Notes: generated by a model not told the origin, from the sequence alone. DNA of 23,107 nt from Mailhella massiliensis (GCF_020741395.1 NZ_DYZA01000123.1:1-23107); one strand, 5' to 3'; positions 7,862-15,947 are shown, counted from the first letter of the stretch. Made by a program: numbers and translations.

Positions 7862-8692
7862 ATGGCCATCACTCTTTACAGGGCTCCCAACTGTATCCGT
7901 TGCCGCATCACCCATGAATTCATGGACGCCAAAGGCATCAGCTACGGCAGCTACGACCTTGAAGCCGACAAGGACATTGTGAACGGCTTTTACCGCGCCA
8001 ACCGCAAATTCCTGCACCGCAACGAGACCGGCGTGGAATTCCCCATGTTCCATGACGACGACGGCGACGTGGTGCTTCAGGGCACGGGCGTCATCATCGC
8101 CTACCTCCTCTCCGGCAAGGCCCTCGGCGAATCCGGCGCCGTTTCCGAAAGCAAGATGCTGCACGGCTGGATTTCCGGCCTGAACGTGTCCAAGGTGCCC
8201 GCCGGGGAAGAAGAACACTTCGCGGAACTCGTCACCGCGCTCGCCAAGGGCGGGCTTCAGGTGGTCATCGACAGCGACGGCCGCAACGCCGACCTTCTGG
8301 AAAAGCTCATCAATACCGGCTGCCTGACCCGCGTGCGCCTGAACATCCCCGGCCCGGCCTCCGTGTACCCCGCAGCCGCGGGCGGCGAAGCCCCTTCCAA
8401 GGAAGAACTCGGAAAAAGCATAGCCCTGGCGCGCGCCTTCAAGGACAACGTCATCCGCCTCTACCTTGAGCCCATTCCCCAGGCCGACGGCTCCCTCGCC
8501 TGGCTTTCCCCCGCCGACGCCGCCCTTGCCGGCAAGATGGTGGCCGAAGCCTGCAACGACATGATGCTGCCCTTCGGCATCCAGGCCGGCACCGAACCCG
8601 TGAAGGGCCTGGAACCTCTCGCCAACCTTCTGCCCTACCGCTCCAAGGTACGCGCGGCCCTTCCCAAGACCGATATCATCAAGGGTGAATAA
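7862..8692 (+). CDS. Glutaredoxin-like N-terminal domain fused to a C-terminal domain of uncertain type
   Basis: The first 85 or so residues look like a glutaredoxin/thioredoxin fold. They have a redox motif CIRC (Cys11, Cys14), the cis-proline context EFPMF (59-63), and TGVIIAYLL (75-83) as the closing helix. Residues 100-276 are not a known thioredoxin partner. The order ISGLNVSKVPAGEEEHFAEL, then VVIDSDGRNADLLEKLI (134-150), then VRLNIPGP (158-165) resembles the strand-helix pattern of activase-type radical SAM barrels, where a VxIDTNG strand is common. No CxxxCxxC cluster motif is present, so it would be a cofactor-less relative; this is inference. The product has 276 residues and no signal peptide. 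It is followed by lpd and gcvH, suggesting a role in thiol or lipoyl redox chemistry. Confidence 0.6.
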   Translation: MAITLYRAPNCIRCRITHEFMDAKGISYGSYDLEADKDIVNGFYRANRKFLHRNETGVEFPMFHDDDGDVVLQGTGVIIAYLLSGKALGESGAVSESKMLHGWISGLNVSKVPAGEEEHFAELVTALAKGGLQVVIDSDGRNADLLEKLINTGCLTRVRLNIPGPASVYPAAAGGEAPSKEELGKSIALARAFKDNVIRLYLEPIPQADGSLAWLSPADAALAGKMVAEACNDMMLPFGIQAGTEPVKGLEPLANLLPYRSKVRAALPKTDIIKGE

Positions 8693-8699
8693 TCAAAAA

Positions 8700-8727
8700 G
8701 CGCCGCTTCCTCCGCAGGCTGCGGCGC
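8700..8727. other. Hairpin after the glutaredoxin-like gene
   Basis: GCGCCGC (8700-8706) pairs with GCGGCGC (8721-8727), with an inner CCT/AGG. Only scattered T residues follow, so it may be a partial terminator or an RNA-stability element rather than a full stop before lpd. Confidence 0.4.
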
Positions 8728-8769
8728 GTTCCCTTCCCTGAAACGCATCCCCCTCACCTTCCGGGAATC

Positions 8770-8798
8770 CCGGCCCGCTTTCCTTAAAAACGGGCCGG
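8770..8798. other. Hairpin just upstream of lpd
   Basis: CCGGCCCG (8770-8777) and CGGGCCGG (8791-8798) form a perfect eight-pair stem with a 13-base loop, 27 bases before the lpd ATG. No T tract follows on either strand. It could stabilise a processed lpd-gcvH transcript. Confidence 0.4.
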
Positions 8799-8825
8799 AA
8801 ACATTGTTACCAAGGCAGGCAACAC

Positions 8826-10250
8826 ATGGCTCTTCGCATTACTGTTATAGGCGCAGGCCCCGGCGGCTACACGGCCGCCTTCGATGCCGCAAAACGCGGC
8901 GCGGAAGTCACCCTCGTGGAATCCCGGTGGCTCGGCGGAACATGCCTCAACTGCGGCTGCATCCCCACCAAGACCCTGAAATCCTCGGCGGAAGCCCTGG
9001 AAACCGTTCATCGTGCGAAGGAATTCGGTATCCTCTGCGAAGGCACGCCTTCCGTGGACATGCCCTCCGTCATAGCCAGGAAGCGCAAAGTTTCCGAAAC
9101 CCTGCGCGGGGGCCTCGAAAAAACCTGCCGGAAGCTCAAGGTGAAGGTTGTCATGGGCCGCGGCCGCGTGGTAAGCGCAAAGCTCGTGCAGGCTACCCTT
9201 GCCGACGGTACGGTGCAGGATATCGAAGGCGACAGAGTCATCATCGCCACCGGCTCCGATGTGCTGAACCTCCCCTCCCTTCCCGTGGACGGCAAATACA
9301 TCCTTTCCAGCAACGAAGCTCTGGAACTCGACCATGTGCCCGCAAGGCTCGTCATCGTGGGCGGCGGCGTGGTCGGCACGGAACTTGCCTTCATCTTCCG
9401 CGCCTTCGGCAGCGAAGTAACCATTGTGGAAGGTCAGAACCGCCTCCTGCCCGTGCCCTCCGTGGATGAGGAAATGAGCAAACTTCTTCTTCGCGAAGCC
9501 AAGAAGAAGGGCATCAAGGTAGAACTTTGCCGCACTGTGAACTCGACGAAGGTGGAAGGCGGCAAGGTCTATGCCGACCTCGGCCCCTCGCCCTTCCTCG
9601 CGCCCGAACTTGTGCCCGCCTCGGCCAAAAAGCCCGCCACCCTTGAGGCCGACTGCATCTTCATGACTATAGGCCGCGTGCCAGTCACCGACGGCCTCGG
9701 CCTTGCGGAAGCGGGAGTCGCCACCGATAAGCGCGGTTACATCACCGTAAACGATTACCTCGAAACTTCGGTGCCCGGCATCTACGCCATAGGCGATATT
9801 CTCGGCCCGGCGCGCATCATGCTCGCACACATGGCTTCGGCCGAAGCCCATGCGGCCGTGGCCAACATCTTCGGAGCAAGCGAAAAGCCGAACTACAACG
9901 TGGTGCCCTCCGGCATTTTCAGCTCGCCGGAAATCGGCGACGTGGGCCTCACCGAAGCCCAGGCCAAGGAAAAAGGCTTCGACGTAGTCACCTCGGAATT
10001 CCAGTTCCGCGAGCTCGGCAAGGCACAGGCCATGGGCGAGCTGCCCGGCGTATTCAAACTCGTGGCCGACAAGGCGAGCGGAAAGCTCCTCGGCGCGCAT
10101 TTTGCCGGTGCCCATGCCACCGACCTCATCGCCGAATGTGCCCTTGCCCTTGAAACGGGCGCAAAGGTTGCCGACATAGCCCGCACCATCCACGCCCACC
10201 CCACCCTGGCCGAAGGCGTGATGGAAGCTGCCGCAGGTATCGCGGAATAA
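8826..10250 (+). CDS. lpd: Dihydrolipoamide dehydrogenase (E3/L-protein)
   Basis: This FAD flavoenzyme re-oxidises dihydrolipoyl groups on carrier proteins with NAD+. It has 474 residues, the usual length. Motifs in order are the FAD-binding GAGPGG (9-14), the redox disulfide GGTCLNCGC (38-45, Cys40 and Cys45), the NAD-binding GGGVVGTELA in the second Rossmann domain, the FAD GD motif YAIGDILG, and the dimerisation-domain catalytic HAHPTLAE (His458, Glu463). The ATG at 8826 follows AAGG/AGG sequences at modest spacing. The next gene encodes GcvH, whose lipoyl arm is a natural substrate, so it probably acts as the L-protein of a glycine cleavage or reductive glycine system. No GcvT, GcvP or 2-oxoacid dehydrogenase gene is in the window. 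Confidence 0.95.
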   Translation: MALRITVIGAGPGGYTAAFDAAKRGAEVTLVESRWLGGTCLNCGCIPTKTLKSSAEALETVHRAKEFGILCEGTPSVDMPSVIARKRKVSETLRGGLEKTCRKLKVKVVMGRGRVVSAKLVQATLADGTVQDIEGDRVIIATGSDVLNLPSLPVDGKYILSSNEALELDHVPARLVIVGGGVVGTELAFIFRAFGSEVTIVEGQNRLLPVPSVDEEMSKLLLREAKKKGIKVELCRTVNSTKVEGGKVYADLGPSPFLAPELVPASAKKPATLEADCIFMTIGRVPVTDGLGLAEAGVATDKRGYITVNDYLETSVPGIYAIGDILGPARIMLAHMASAEAHAAVANIFGASEKPNYNVVPSGIFSSPEIGDVGLTEAQAKEKGFDVVTSEFQFRELGKAQAMGELPGVFKLVADKASGKLLGAHFAGAHATDLIAECALALETGAKVADIARTIHAHPTLAEGVMEAAAGIAE

Positions 10251-10333
10251 GCGTGCCCCGCCGCATCTGCGGTGTGGACAGGCGCCCTTCTCCATCGTAC
10301 ATTTGAGGGAGCGGCCGCGCGCCGCCCCTCCCC

Positions 10334-10349
10334 GCCGCCCTCGGGCGGC
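10334..10349. other. GC hairpin between lpd and gcvH
   Basis: GCCGCCC (10334-10340) and GGGCGGC (10343-10349) form a tight hairpin in a 147-base GC-rich spacer. There is no T tract. I looked for the conserved blocks of a glycine riboswitch here and did not find them. Confidence 0.35.
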
Positions 10350-10397
10350 CCCCACCCATGGGGCATACACCTGAAACGCCATACAAGGAGAACTCCC

Positions 10398-10793
10398 ATG
10401 GCCAAGACCGTTGCGGAACTCAACCTCCCCGCGAACCTCAAGTACACCGACGAACATATCTGGGCCCGCGTGGAAGGCGATGAAATCGTCGTCGGCGTGA
10501 GCGACTACGCCCAGGACCAGCTCGGCGAAGTGGTCTATGTCGACCTTCCCTCCGAAGGCGACAGCTTCGGCGCGGGCGACGAATTCGGCGAAGTGGAATC
10601 CATCAAGTCCGTGAACAAGCTCTTCATGCCCGTCTCCGGCGAAGTCACCGCCGTGAACGGCGAGCTGGCCGACACCCCCACCCTGCTCAACGCCTCCTGC
10701 TATGAAAAGGGCTGGCTCATCCGTGTGAAGCCTGAAGACATGGCCGCCGTGGACGCCCTCATGTCCGCCGACGCCTACAAGGCCTCCCTCTAA
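10398..10793 (+). CDS. gcvH: Glycine cleavage system H protein (lipoyl carrier)
   Basis: GcvH is the small lipoylated shuttle that carries the aminomethyl group between P-, T- and L-proteins. The 131-residue product has the family core: YTDEHIWARVEGDEIVVG (16-33), GVSDYAQDQLGEVVYVDLP (33-51) and the lipoylation site ESIKSVNKL (67-75, Lys70). It ends with the ASCYEKGWLIRVKP segment typical of true GcvH. The start follows AAGGAG at 10385-10390. An upstream in-frame extension to 10272 is low-complexity and unsupported. It follows lpd by 147 bases on the same strand and is closed by an intrinsic terminator, so it ends the unit. GcvP and GcvT must be elsewhere in the genome if glycine cleavage operates. 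The specialised LbpA lipoyl carrier of sulfur oxidation is a less likely alternative. Confidence 0.94.
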   Translation: MAKTVAELNLPANLKYTDEHIWARVEGDEIVVGVSDYAQDQLGEVVYVDLPSEGDSFGAGDEFGEVESIKSVNKLFMPVSGEVTAVNGELADTPTLLNASCYEKGWLIRVKPEDMAAVDALMSADAYKASL

Positions 10794-10810
10794 TCCCTGC
10801 GCACCTCAAG

Positions 10811-10850
10811 AAAAAGCCGCGTCTCCCGGAAAGGAAGCGCGGCTTTTTTT
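10811..10850. terminator. Intrinsic terminator after gcvH
   Basis: AAAAAGCCGCG (10811-10821) pairs with CGCGGCTTTTT (10838-10848) around a 16-base loop, ending in seven T residues. The A run on the left arm makes it potentially bidirectional. Positions 10816-10843 match the terminator core at 16020-16047 in 27 of 28 bases. Confidence 0.9.
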
Positions 10851-11240
10851 GCGGAGCAAAGATTGCCCGCCCCTGCAAGAATCCCCTTCCTCAAAACCGG
10901 GGGCGCACCTTTCCGAAGCACGGGAGGGACAGGCCCCTTTTTCCGGGAAACGGCGCAGGCCTTTTTCCTCAACGGCCTTGGAAGCCTCCTTTTCGGGCCG
11001 GAACTGCTGCCGGGCGAACTCAGGCAGCGGCCGGAGAAGCGGAAAAACGCCTCCCCGATCTGTTGCATAGAAAAAATACAGACAGTACAAAGAAGCATGC
11101 ATCCTGCATCTGCGCGCGGCCTTGCCCGCCTGCGGAGAACGAAAACACGGGGCTTGGCCCGCGCACAGCGTTTCCTCCTGAGCGGCTCCGGCCCTTCTCC
11201 CGGCCGCCGGACATTCATGAAAAACTGCCGAAGGGGTCCC
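10851..11240. other. Intergenic region upstream of the Crp/Fnr gene
   Basis: About 390 bases without a supported gene. The long plus-strand frame that runs through it into the regulator is low-complexity before the regulator itself. A possible promoter is TTGCAT (11063-11068), 17 bases, TACAAA (11086-11091), in the most AT-rich part. A short palindrome, ATGCA-3-TGCAT (11097-11109), follows it directly and could be an operator. Confidence 0.35.
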
Positions 11241-11912
11241 ATGAGCTCTCTCCATCCCATATATTTTCATGAAGACGACCACTTTCTGTCTGTCATAGAT
11301 GCGCGTTGCATGACAACAAACATCTATAAAAAAAAAGATATCCTTCATCTTGAAAAAAAATCCATCTATTTCATCAAAAGCGGAGTCATAAAAATCTATG
11401 TTTTTAATGCAGATGGGCAGGAAAGGCTGCTGTGGATTCTTGGAAGCGGATGCATCATCCCCACTTTCAATATGAATTTTCATAAAAATGTCGTATGCAT
11501 GAAAACCACGAAAGTGATAAACATCGACAAGTCCTATTTCATAAAAGCCCTCATAAACAATAATCTTTTTGAAGAATTCACGAACCAGATCTACACGAGA
11601 TATGAGTCAATCATACAGAGGCTTATCAATACCTCCCAGGATTCCTGTATAAGCAGATTCATGGATCTTCTTGTTTCCCTGTATTATCTCTCGGAGAATC
11701 ACGGCCCCGCACTGACGCCGGTAGACTCCTTTCTTTCCCGGCAGGATATGGCGGAGCTTGTCGGAACGCATGTCACCAATATAAGTAAATTTCTCCTTTC
11801 CCTTGAACTTCAGGGCCTCATCCTGCGGCGAGGAAAACAGATCCTCATCCCGGACATTGCCCCGCTGCGGCACGCCTGCGAAACCTTCAAAAAGAAAAAA
11901 AGCGAGGCATGA
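11241..11912 (+). CDS. Crp/Fnr family transcriptional regulator
   Basis: The 223-residue protein has the standard Crp/Fnr layout. A cyclic-nucleotide-binding-like beta-roll (about 25-100) contains YFIKSGVIKIYV (43-54) and ERLLWILGSG (61-70). A long dimerisation helix follows (about 105-150), then a winged helix-turn-helix LSRQDMAELVGTHVTNISKFLLSLE (165-189). No Fnr-type N-terminal cysteine cluster is seen and the cNMP phosphate cassette is not conserved, so the effector is unknown. The ATG at 11241 has AAGGGG upstream. The ATG at 11217 is an alternative, and earlier starts add only low-complexity sequence. The gene is clearly more AT-rich and Lys/Ile/Asn-rich than its neighbours, suggesting transfer. 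It precedes the phosphodiesterase gene by 105 bases and probably regulates it. Confidence 0.9.
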   Translation: MSSLHPIYFHEDDHFLSVIDARCMTTNIYKKKDILHLEKKSIYFIKSGVIKIYVFNADGQERLLWILGSGCIIPTFNMNFHKNVVCMKTTKVINIDKSYFIKALINNNLFEEFTNQIYTRYESIIQRLINTSQDSCISRFMDLLVSLYYLSENHGPALTPVDSFLSRQDMAELVGTHVTNISKFLLSLELQGLILRRGKQILIPDIAPLRHACETFKKKKSEA

Positions 11913-11935
11913 GCTCGCCGTAGTCTCCCCTTTGC

Positions 11936-11957
11936 TGGTATCTACCAAGTTTTTTTT
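11936..11957 (+). terminator. Weak terminator or operator after the Crp/Fnr gene
   Basis: The palindrome TGGTA-TC-TACCA (11936-11947) is followed by eight T residues (11950-11957). The stem is short for a terminator. The same palindrome may be the binding site of the preceding regulator, and TACCGGTA (11964-11971) is a related perfect palindrome next to it. Confidence 0.35.
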
Positions 11958-12017
11958 CTCACATACCGGTACAACTTCCGACAGATGCAACTTCAACCTT
12001 TCTGTCAGGAGTTTCTC

Positions 12018-13946
12018 ATGCCGAACAAACGCTTTCTCTTTCTCGGAATCGACGGTGCCGATCCTCTTCTCATGTCCCGCTTTCTGGAGGAAGGATACCT
12101 GCCGAACATCAGGAAGTTCATCGACGCCGGCGTAGCCGCAGAAGATCTCGGCATGCTCGGCGTCCAGCCCACCATCACTCCCCCCAACTGGGCGACCCTG
12201 GCAACCGGGGCCTATCCGGGCACGCACGGCATCACCTGCTACTGGAACCACACCTTCGGCAACAGTCTCACCCATCTGGACGTGGGCTTCAATTCAAAGC
12301 TCTGCAAAGCGGAATTTCTGTGGGATGCGGCCCTCAAAGCGGGAAAAAAGGCCATAGTCTTCAACTACCCCACCTCCTGGCCTCCCACAAACGAAAATAT
12401 TATCGCCGTGGACGGTACGGGCATCAACCCCAACTCCAAGGCCTACTGCGAAGGGGAAGCCTTCTATATCGGCGACGCATCCTTCCGGGAGGCGGCCTCC
12501 GCCTACCATGAAAAGAACAATACCGGCTCCTCCTGCGTGGTGGAAGACGATATTGAAAACCTCGATTTCGAAGTCTGCGACTACGAAGAGAAAAAGACGG
12601 AAAAATTCGTCATAGGCGACGACAAGCGCATCGACGCCCGTACCATCAAGTTCAAAATCGACAATCACCGCTGCCCCATCTTCCAGGAAAACGACGAAAT
12701 GATCACCGTCCTGCACATGCAGGAAGGCAGGATCAGCCGCTACGGCAGAATCTTCTCCAAAAGCGGAAAGGGCTTCGATACGCTGGCCCTGTACCAGACC
12801 CCCAAGGACAAGACGCCCATGGTCACCGTGGGGCTCGGCGAGTTCAGCCCCTGGATTCAGGACTCCTTCTTCTTGAACGGCCATGTTGCCACGGTATACT
12901 ATAAGATCAAGCTGCTCGAACTGGCCGAAGACGGCACCTCCTTCAAGCTGTACCGCAGCTATGTGCTCGATACGACCAATAAAAAGTACTTCCATCCCTC
13001 CGACCTCTGCGACGAGCTTCTGGAACATATAGGCCCCATGATGCACATGTCCAACTGCGGCCTCGACGACATTATGCTCGAAACGCAGGCGGAAATGTAC
13101 ACCTGGATAGAAAACGCCATGCTTTATCTCGCGAAAAACAAGCCGTGGGACGTCTTCTACATGCACTGCCATGCCCTCGACTGCTGCAACCATAACTACC
13201 AGAACCTCATTCTGGAAGAATATTCGGGAGAAAAGGCGGCATATTATCTCGATATCGTCCGCAAGTACTATGAAATCACCGACCATTTCGTCGAAAGGAT
13301 GATGGAACTGAACGACGGCAACACCGTCATCGTCCTTGCGTCCGACCACGGCGGCATGAGCAAGGAAGCCGGCTGCGAGGCCCCGCTCATGGGCGACCCG
13401 TGGGCCGTGGGCGGCAAGGTCTTCGAGGAAATGGGCTACCTTTCCGTCGACCGCTCTTCCGGGTCCCCGATCATCGACTGGTCGAAAACCCGCGCCATAG
13501 GCCAGAGATCGGGCTATGTCTACCTCAATCTGAAGGGCCGCGATCCCGACGGCATCGTGGAACCTGAAGATTATGACGCCCTGGTCAGGGAAATCACGCA
13601 GAAGCTCCTCGACTACAAGGATGAGCACGGCCGCCGCCCTGTATGCTTCGCCTTCAACAGGCAGGAAATGGAAGTGCTCGGCCTCTACGGCGAAAATGTG
13701 GGCGATATCTACTTCGTGTTCAACCCCGAATGGACCAGAGTGCACGGCACCTCGCTGACCACGCACCGCTACAAGGGCACGTCCGTGAAGGCCTTCTTCG
13801 CCATGCTCGGCCCGGGCGTGAAGGAACACACCAGGCTGAGCCGCCGCGTCCGCGCCGTGGACGTGGTACCCACGGTATGCGCCCTCACCGACCTTCCCGT
13901 CCCGGCGGACTGCGAAGGCGCCGTCCTCTACCAGGCCCTGAAGTAA
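12018..13946 (+). CDS. Alkaline phosphatase superfamily protein (type I phosphodiesterase/nucleotide pyrophosphatase-like)
   Basis: This is a 642-residue metal-dependent hydrolase of phosphate, phosphonate or sulfate esters. The N-terminus FLFLGIDGADP supplies the metal aspartate (Asp12), and TPPN (54-57) the probable nucleophile Thr54 in the LATGAYPGTHGI context. ALDCCNH (Asp388, His392) and SDHGG (Asp443, His444) match metal-ligand positions. His583 in SLTTHRYKG is a candidate last ligand. A large insert of about 250 residues between the two metal-site halves must set substrate choice. No signal peptide is visible, so it acts in the cytoplasm. The ATG at 12018 follows CAGGAG; an ATG at 11985 lacks one. 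It ends in a hairpin and is followed by an anion transporter, suggesting an imported ester substrate. The substrate is not identifiable from sequence. Confidence 0.85.
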   Translation: MPNKRFLFLGIDGADPLLMSRFLEEGYLPNIRKFIDAGVAAEDLGMLGVQPTITPPNWATLATGAYPGTHGITCYWNHTFGNSLTHLDVGFNSKLCKAEFLWDAALKAGKKAIVFNYPTSWPPTNENIIAVDGTGINPNSKAYCEGEAFYIGDASFREAASAYHEKNNTGSSCVVEDDIENLDFEVCDYEEKKTEKFVIGDDKRIDARTIKFKIDNHRCPIFQENDEMITVLHMQEGRISRYGRIFSKSGKGFDTLALYQTPKDKTPMVTVGLGEFSPWIQDSFFLNGHVATVYYKIKLLELAEDGTSFKLYRSYVLDTTNKKYFHPSDLCDELLEHIGPMMHMSNCGLDDIMLETQAEMYTWIENAMLYLAKNKPWDVFYMHCHALDCCNHNYQNLILEEYSGEKAAYYLDIVRKYYEITDHFVERMMELNDGNTVIVLASDHGGMSKEAGCEAPLMGDPWAVGGKVFEEMGYLSVDRSSGSPIIDWSKTRAIGQRSGYVYLNLKGRDPDGIVEPEDYDALVREITQKLLDYKDEHGRRPVCFAFNRQEMEVLGLYGENVGDIYFVFNPEWTRVHGTSLTTHRYKGTSVKAFFAMLGPGVKEHTRLSRRVRAVDVVPTVCALTDLPVPADCEGAVLYQALK

Positions 13947-13958
13947 GGCTTCCCCCAC

Positions 13959-13986
13959 GGCAGCCGGACTCCCCGGCTGCCTTTTC
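13959..13986 (+). terminator. Intrinsic terminator after the phosphodiesterase gene
   Basis: GGCAGCCGG (13959-13967) and CCGGCTGCC (13973-13981) form a perfect nine-pair stem with a five-base loop, followed by TTTTCT. The short T run allows some read-through into the transporter 33 bases downstream. Confidence 0.75.
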
Positions 13987-14018
13987 TGCTTCAACCACAG
14001 AAAAGAAGGCAGGCCGCC

Positions 14019-15458
14019 ATGAAGCGATTCTCCCGTCTTATTCACATAGGCATCATGTTTCTCATCATGCTGGGGACAGGCTTCCTTCCCCCCGCCGGAA
14101 CCATCACCCCCATGGGCATGAAAGTACTCGGTGTTTTTCTCGGCCTCATCTACGCATGGATGTTTGTAGGTATGTTGTGGCCCAGCTTTGCCGGACTCGT
14201 GGCACTCGGACTCAGCGGATACTGCACCGTGACGCAGGCCTTCAACATCGGCTTCGGCAACAGTACCTTTCTTCAGATCTTTTTCTTCTTCATCATCGCC
14301 GCCTATGCGGAACATTCCGGGCTCAGCAATAAAATCGCCCTGTTCTTCCTCTCCAGAAAAATCATCGAGGGAAGACCGTGGATGTTCGTCTTCATGCTCT
14401 TCCTTGCCTCCTATATCCTCGGCATCTTCATCATGACCTATGCCGTCATATTCTTCATGTGGACCATTCTCATAAGCATCTGCGATATCATAGGCTACAG
14501 GCGCCTCTCGAAAGAAGCGGGGTATCTGTTCGTGGGCGTTCTGCAAATGGCCACTCTCGGCGGCACCATCATGCCCTATCAGGTCTTTCCCAAGGTGTGC
14601 ATGACGGCTCTTGCCGAATCTACGGGCCTGACGGTCTCTTCGGGGTCCTTCATCGTGTATATGACCATCATCTCCTTCGCGGCCATGCTGCTCTATTTTC
14701 TCGGCGGCAAGCTCATCCGGCTCGACCTTGACCGCTTCAACGCACTGAAAACCGATCAGATCACCCAGGGCAAGAGCCTGACCCTCACGCTGGAAGAAAA
14801 AGTCGCCGCCGCTGTGCTGACGGGCTTCACCGTCCTCATCCTGCTGCCCCTCGTGCTGCCCAGTGACAGCCTCTTCATAAATATATACAAGCATCTCGGA
14901 GACTTCGGTTTCCTGGTGGCCTCCATCTGCCTCGTGTGCGCGCTCCGCTGCAACGGCGAACCCCTTGCCGATTTCAAGAAATTGGCACGGGAAGGGCTCA
15001 ACTGGGATCTGCTTGCCCTGGTGGCCGCCACCATGGCTATCGGCAAGGCCCTCATGGCCAAGGAAACGGGTATCATCACCACCATAGTCGACGTGATCAT
15101 GCCCCTGTTTTCCAGCATGTCCAGCATCATGTTCATTCTTATAAGCTTCATCACCATGGCGCTGCTCACCCAGGTGGCCCACAACCTCGTTCTGGCCACC
15201 ACGTTCATTCCCATCCTGGCGAACCTTGCCCTTTCCCTCGGCATGTCGGAACAGGTGGCTATCATCATAGCCGCCGGGCTCAGCCAGGTGCTTCTCGCCG
15301 CCCTCGTCACCCCCGCCGCCTCCAACAGGGGCGCCCTCATCTACGGCTACGAATGGATCGGCCCGAAACGGGCCGCGCATTACGGTACCCTTGCCGTCGT
15401 CGCGGCCGACCTCTCCGTCATCATCATGGGTATTCCCCTCGCGTTCGTCATATTCTGA
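14019..15458 (+). CDS. SLC13/DASS-like anion (carboxylate/sulfate) symporter
   Basis: This 479-residue inner-membrane protein has about eleven or twelve hydrophobic helices in two repeated halves and the layout of the divalent anion:Na+ symporter family and wider ion transporter superfamily. Family-like features are the opening LPPAGTITPMGMKVLGVFLG (24-43), a first pore loop around NSTFLQ, and the LATLGGTIMPYQ-like loop mid-protein. A second pore segment, ALLTQVAHNLVLATTF, and PAASNRGALIYG near the end complete the pattern. The classic SNT motifs are altered, so the substrate may differ from dicarboxylates or sulfate. The start has a modest AAGG/CAGG site. It follows the phosphodiesterase by 72 bases and precedes the OsmC gene by 48 bases, suggesting one functional unit: uptake of an anion plus its hydrolysis. 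Confidence 0.85.
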   Translation: MKRFSRLIHIGIMFLIMLGTGFLPPAGTITPMGMKVLGVFLGLIYAWMFVGMLWPSFAGLVALGLSGYCTVTQAFNIGFGNSTFLQIFFFFIIAAYAEHSGLSNKIALFFLSRKIIEGRPWMFVFMLFLASYILGIFIMTYAVIFFMWTILISICDIIGYRRLSKEAGYLFVGVLQMATLGGTIMPYQVFPKVCMTALAESTGLTVSSGSFIVYMTIISFAAMLLYFLGGKLIRLDLDRFNALKTDQITQGKSLTLTLEEKVAAAVLTGFTVLILLPLVLPSDSLFINIYKHLGDFGFLVASICLVCALRCNGEPLADFKKLAREGLNWDLLALVAATMAIGKALMAKETGIITTIVDVIMPLFSSMSSIMFILISFITMALLTQVAHNLVLATTFIPILANLALSLGMSEQVAIIIAAGLSQVLLAALVTPAASNRGALIYGYEWIGPKRAAHYGTLAVVAADLSVIIMGIPLAFVIF

Positions 15459-15506
15459 CCTTCACGTCGGCCACCCATGCAAAAGCACAGCCCTCAAGGA
15501 GTCTTC

Positions 15507-15947
15507 ATGGCATCTTCCATCAGATACACCAGAAAAGGCGATATCCACACCTTTGAAACCGATCTGCCCGGCATGGAAAAACTCGTCATCGACCATACCG
15601 GCGTCCCCCCGGAGCAGCGCGGGGGAACGGCCAAGCTCCTTCTCGAAGCCGCGGCCATTGCCTGCTACTCCGCGTCGCTGGCCGGGGCCCTCGAAGCCCG
15701 AAAGGCCGACTATGCTTCCATAACGGCAACGGCGGCCCTCGACTTCGGCACCGACGCCGTAGGCCGCAGCCGCATCACCGGCATGAAGCTGGATTTCTCC
15801 GTGGAACTCGACGCCGCCGACGCCCCCATCTTCGAGCGCTGTGCAAAGCTCATGCGCAACGGCTGCCTCGTCACCGGTTCGCTTCACGACGGCATAGACA
15901 TGGCGTACACACTGAACGCCGTCTACAAGAACACGGCGGAAGAATGA
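15507..15947 (+). CDS. OsmC family protein (peroxiredoxin-like)
   Basis: OsmC/Ohr-fold proteins are small cytosolic thiol proteins, many of which reduce organic hydroperoxides. The 146-residue product has the family pattern. The first active-site cysteine is in AIACYSASLAGALEARK, in the central helix (about 55-71). The second is in RNGCLVTGSLHDGIDMAY (about 116-133). The start at 15507 has an ideal AAGGAG six bases upstream; the ATG at 15477 has none. It is the last gene of the phosphodiesterase-transporter cluster and converges on the Hxs operon, with a shared bidirectional terminator between them. Whether it is a true hydroperoxidase or a redox partner of the cluster cannot be told. Confidence 0.88.
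   Translation: MASSIRYTRKGDIHTFETDLPGMEKLVIDHTGVPPEQRGGTAKLLLEAAAIACYSASLAGALEARKADYASITATAALDFGTDAVGRSRITGMKLDFSVELDAADAPIFERCAKLMRNGCLVTGSLHDGIDMAYTLNAVYKNTAEE

Noticed and set aside
10251..10397. Glycine riboswitch upstream of gcvH
   Set aside because: The spacer has one GC hairpin but not the conserved sequence blocks of the glycine riboswitch, and it follows lpd directly.
10863..11240. N-terminal extension of the Crp/Fnr gene to 10863
   Set aside because: The extra 126 residues are low complexity, overlap a promoter-like region and precede a normal-length family protein with its own ribosome binding site.
12294..15380. 1028-codon open frame on the minus strand across the phosphodiesterase and transporter genes
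   Set aside because: It is the antisense shadow of two well-supported genes in high-GC DNA; the translation is His/Gly/Glu-rich low complexity with no family motifs.
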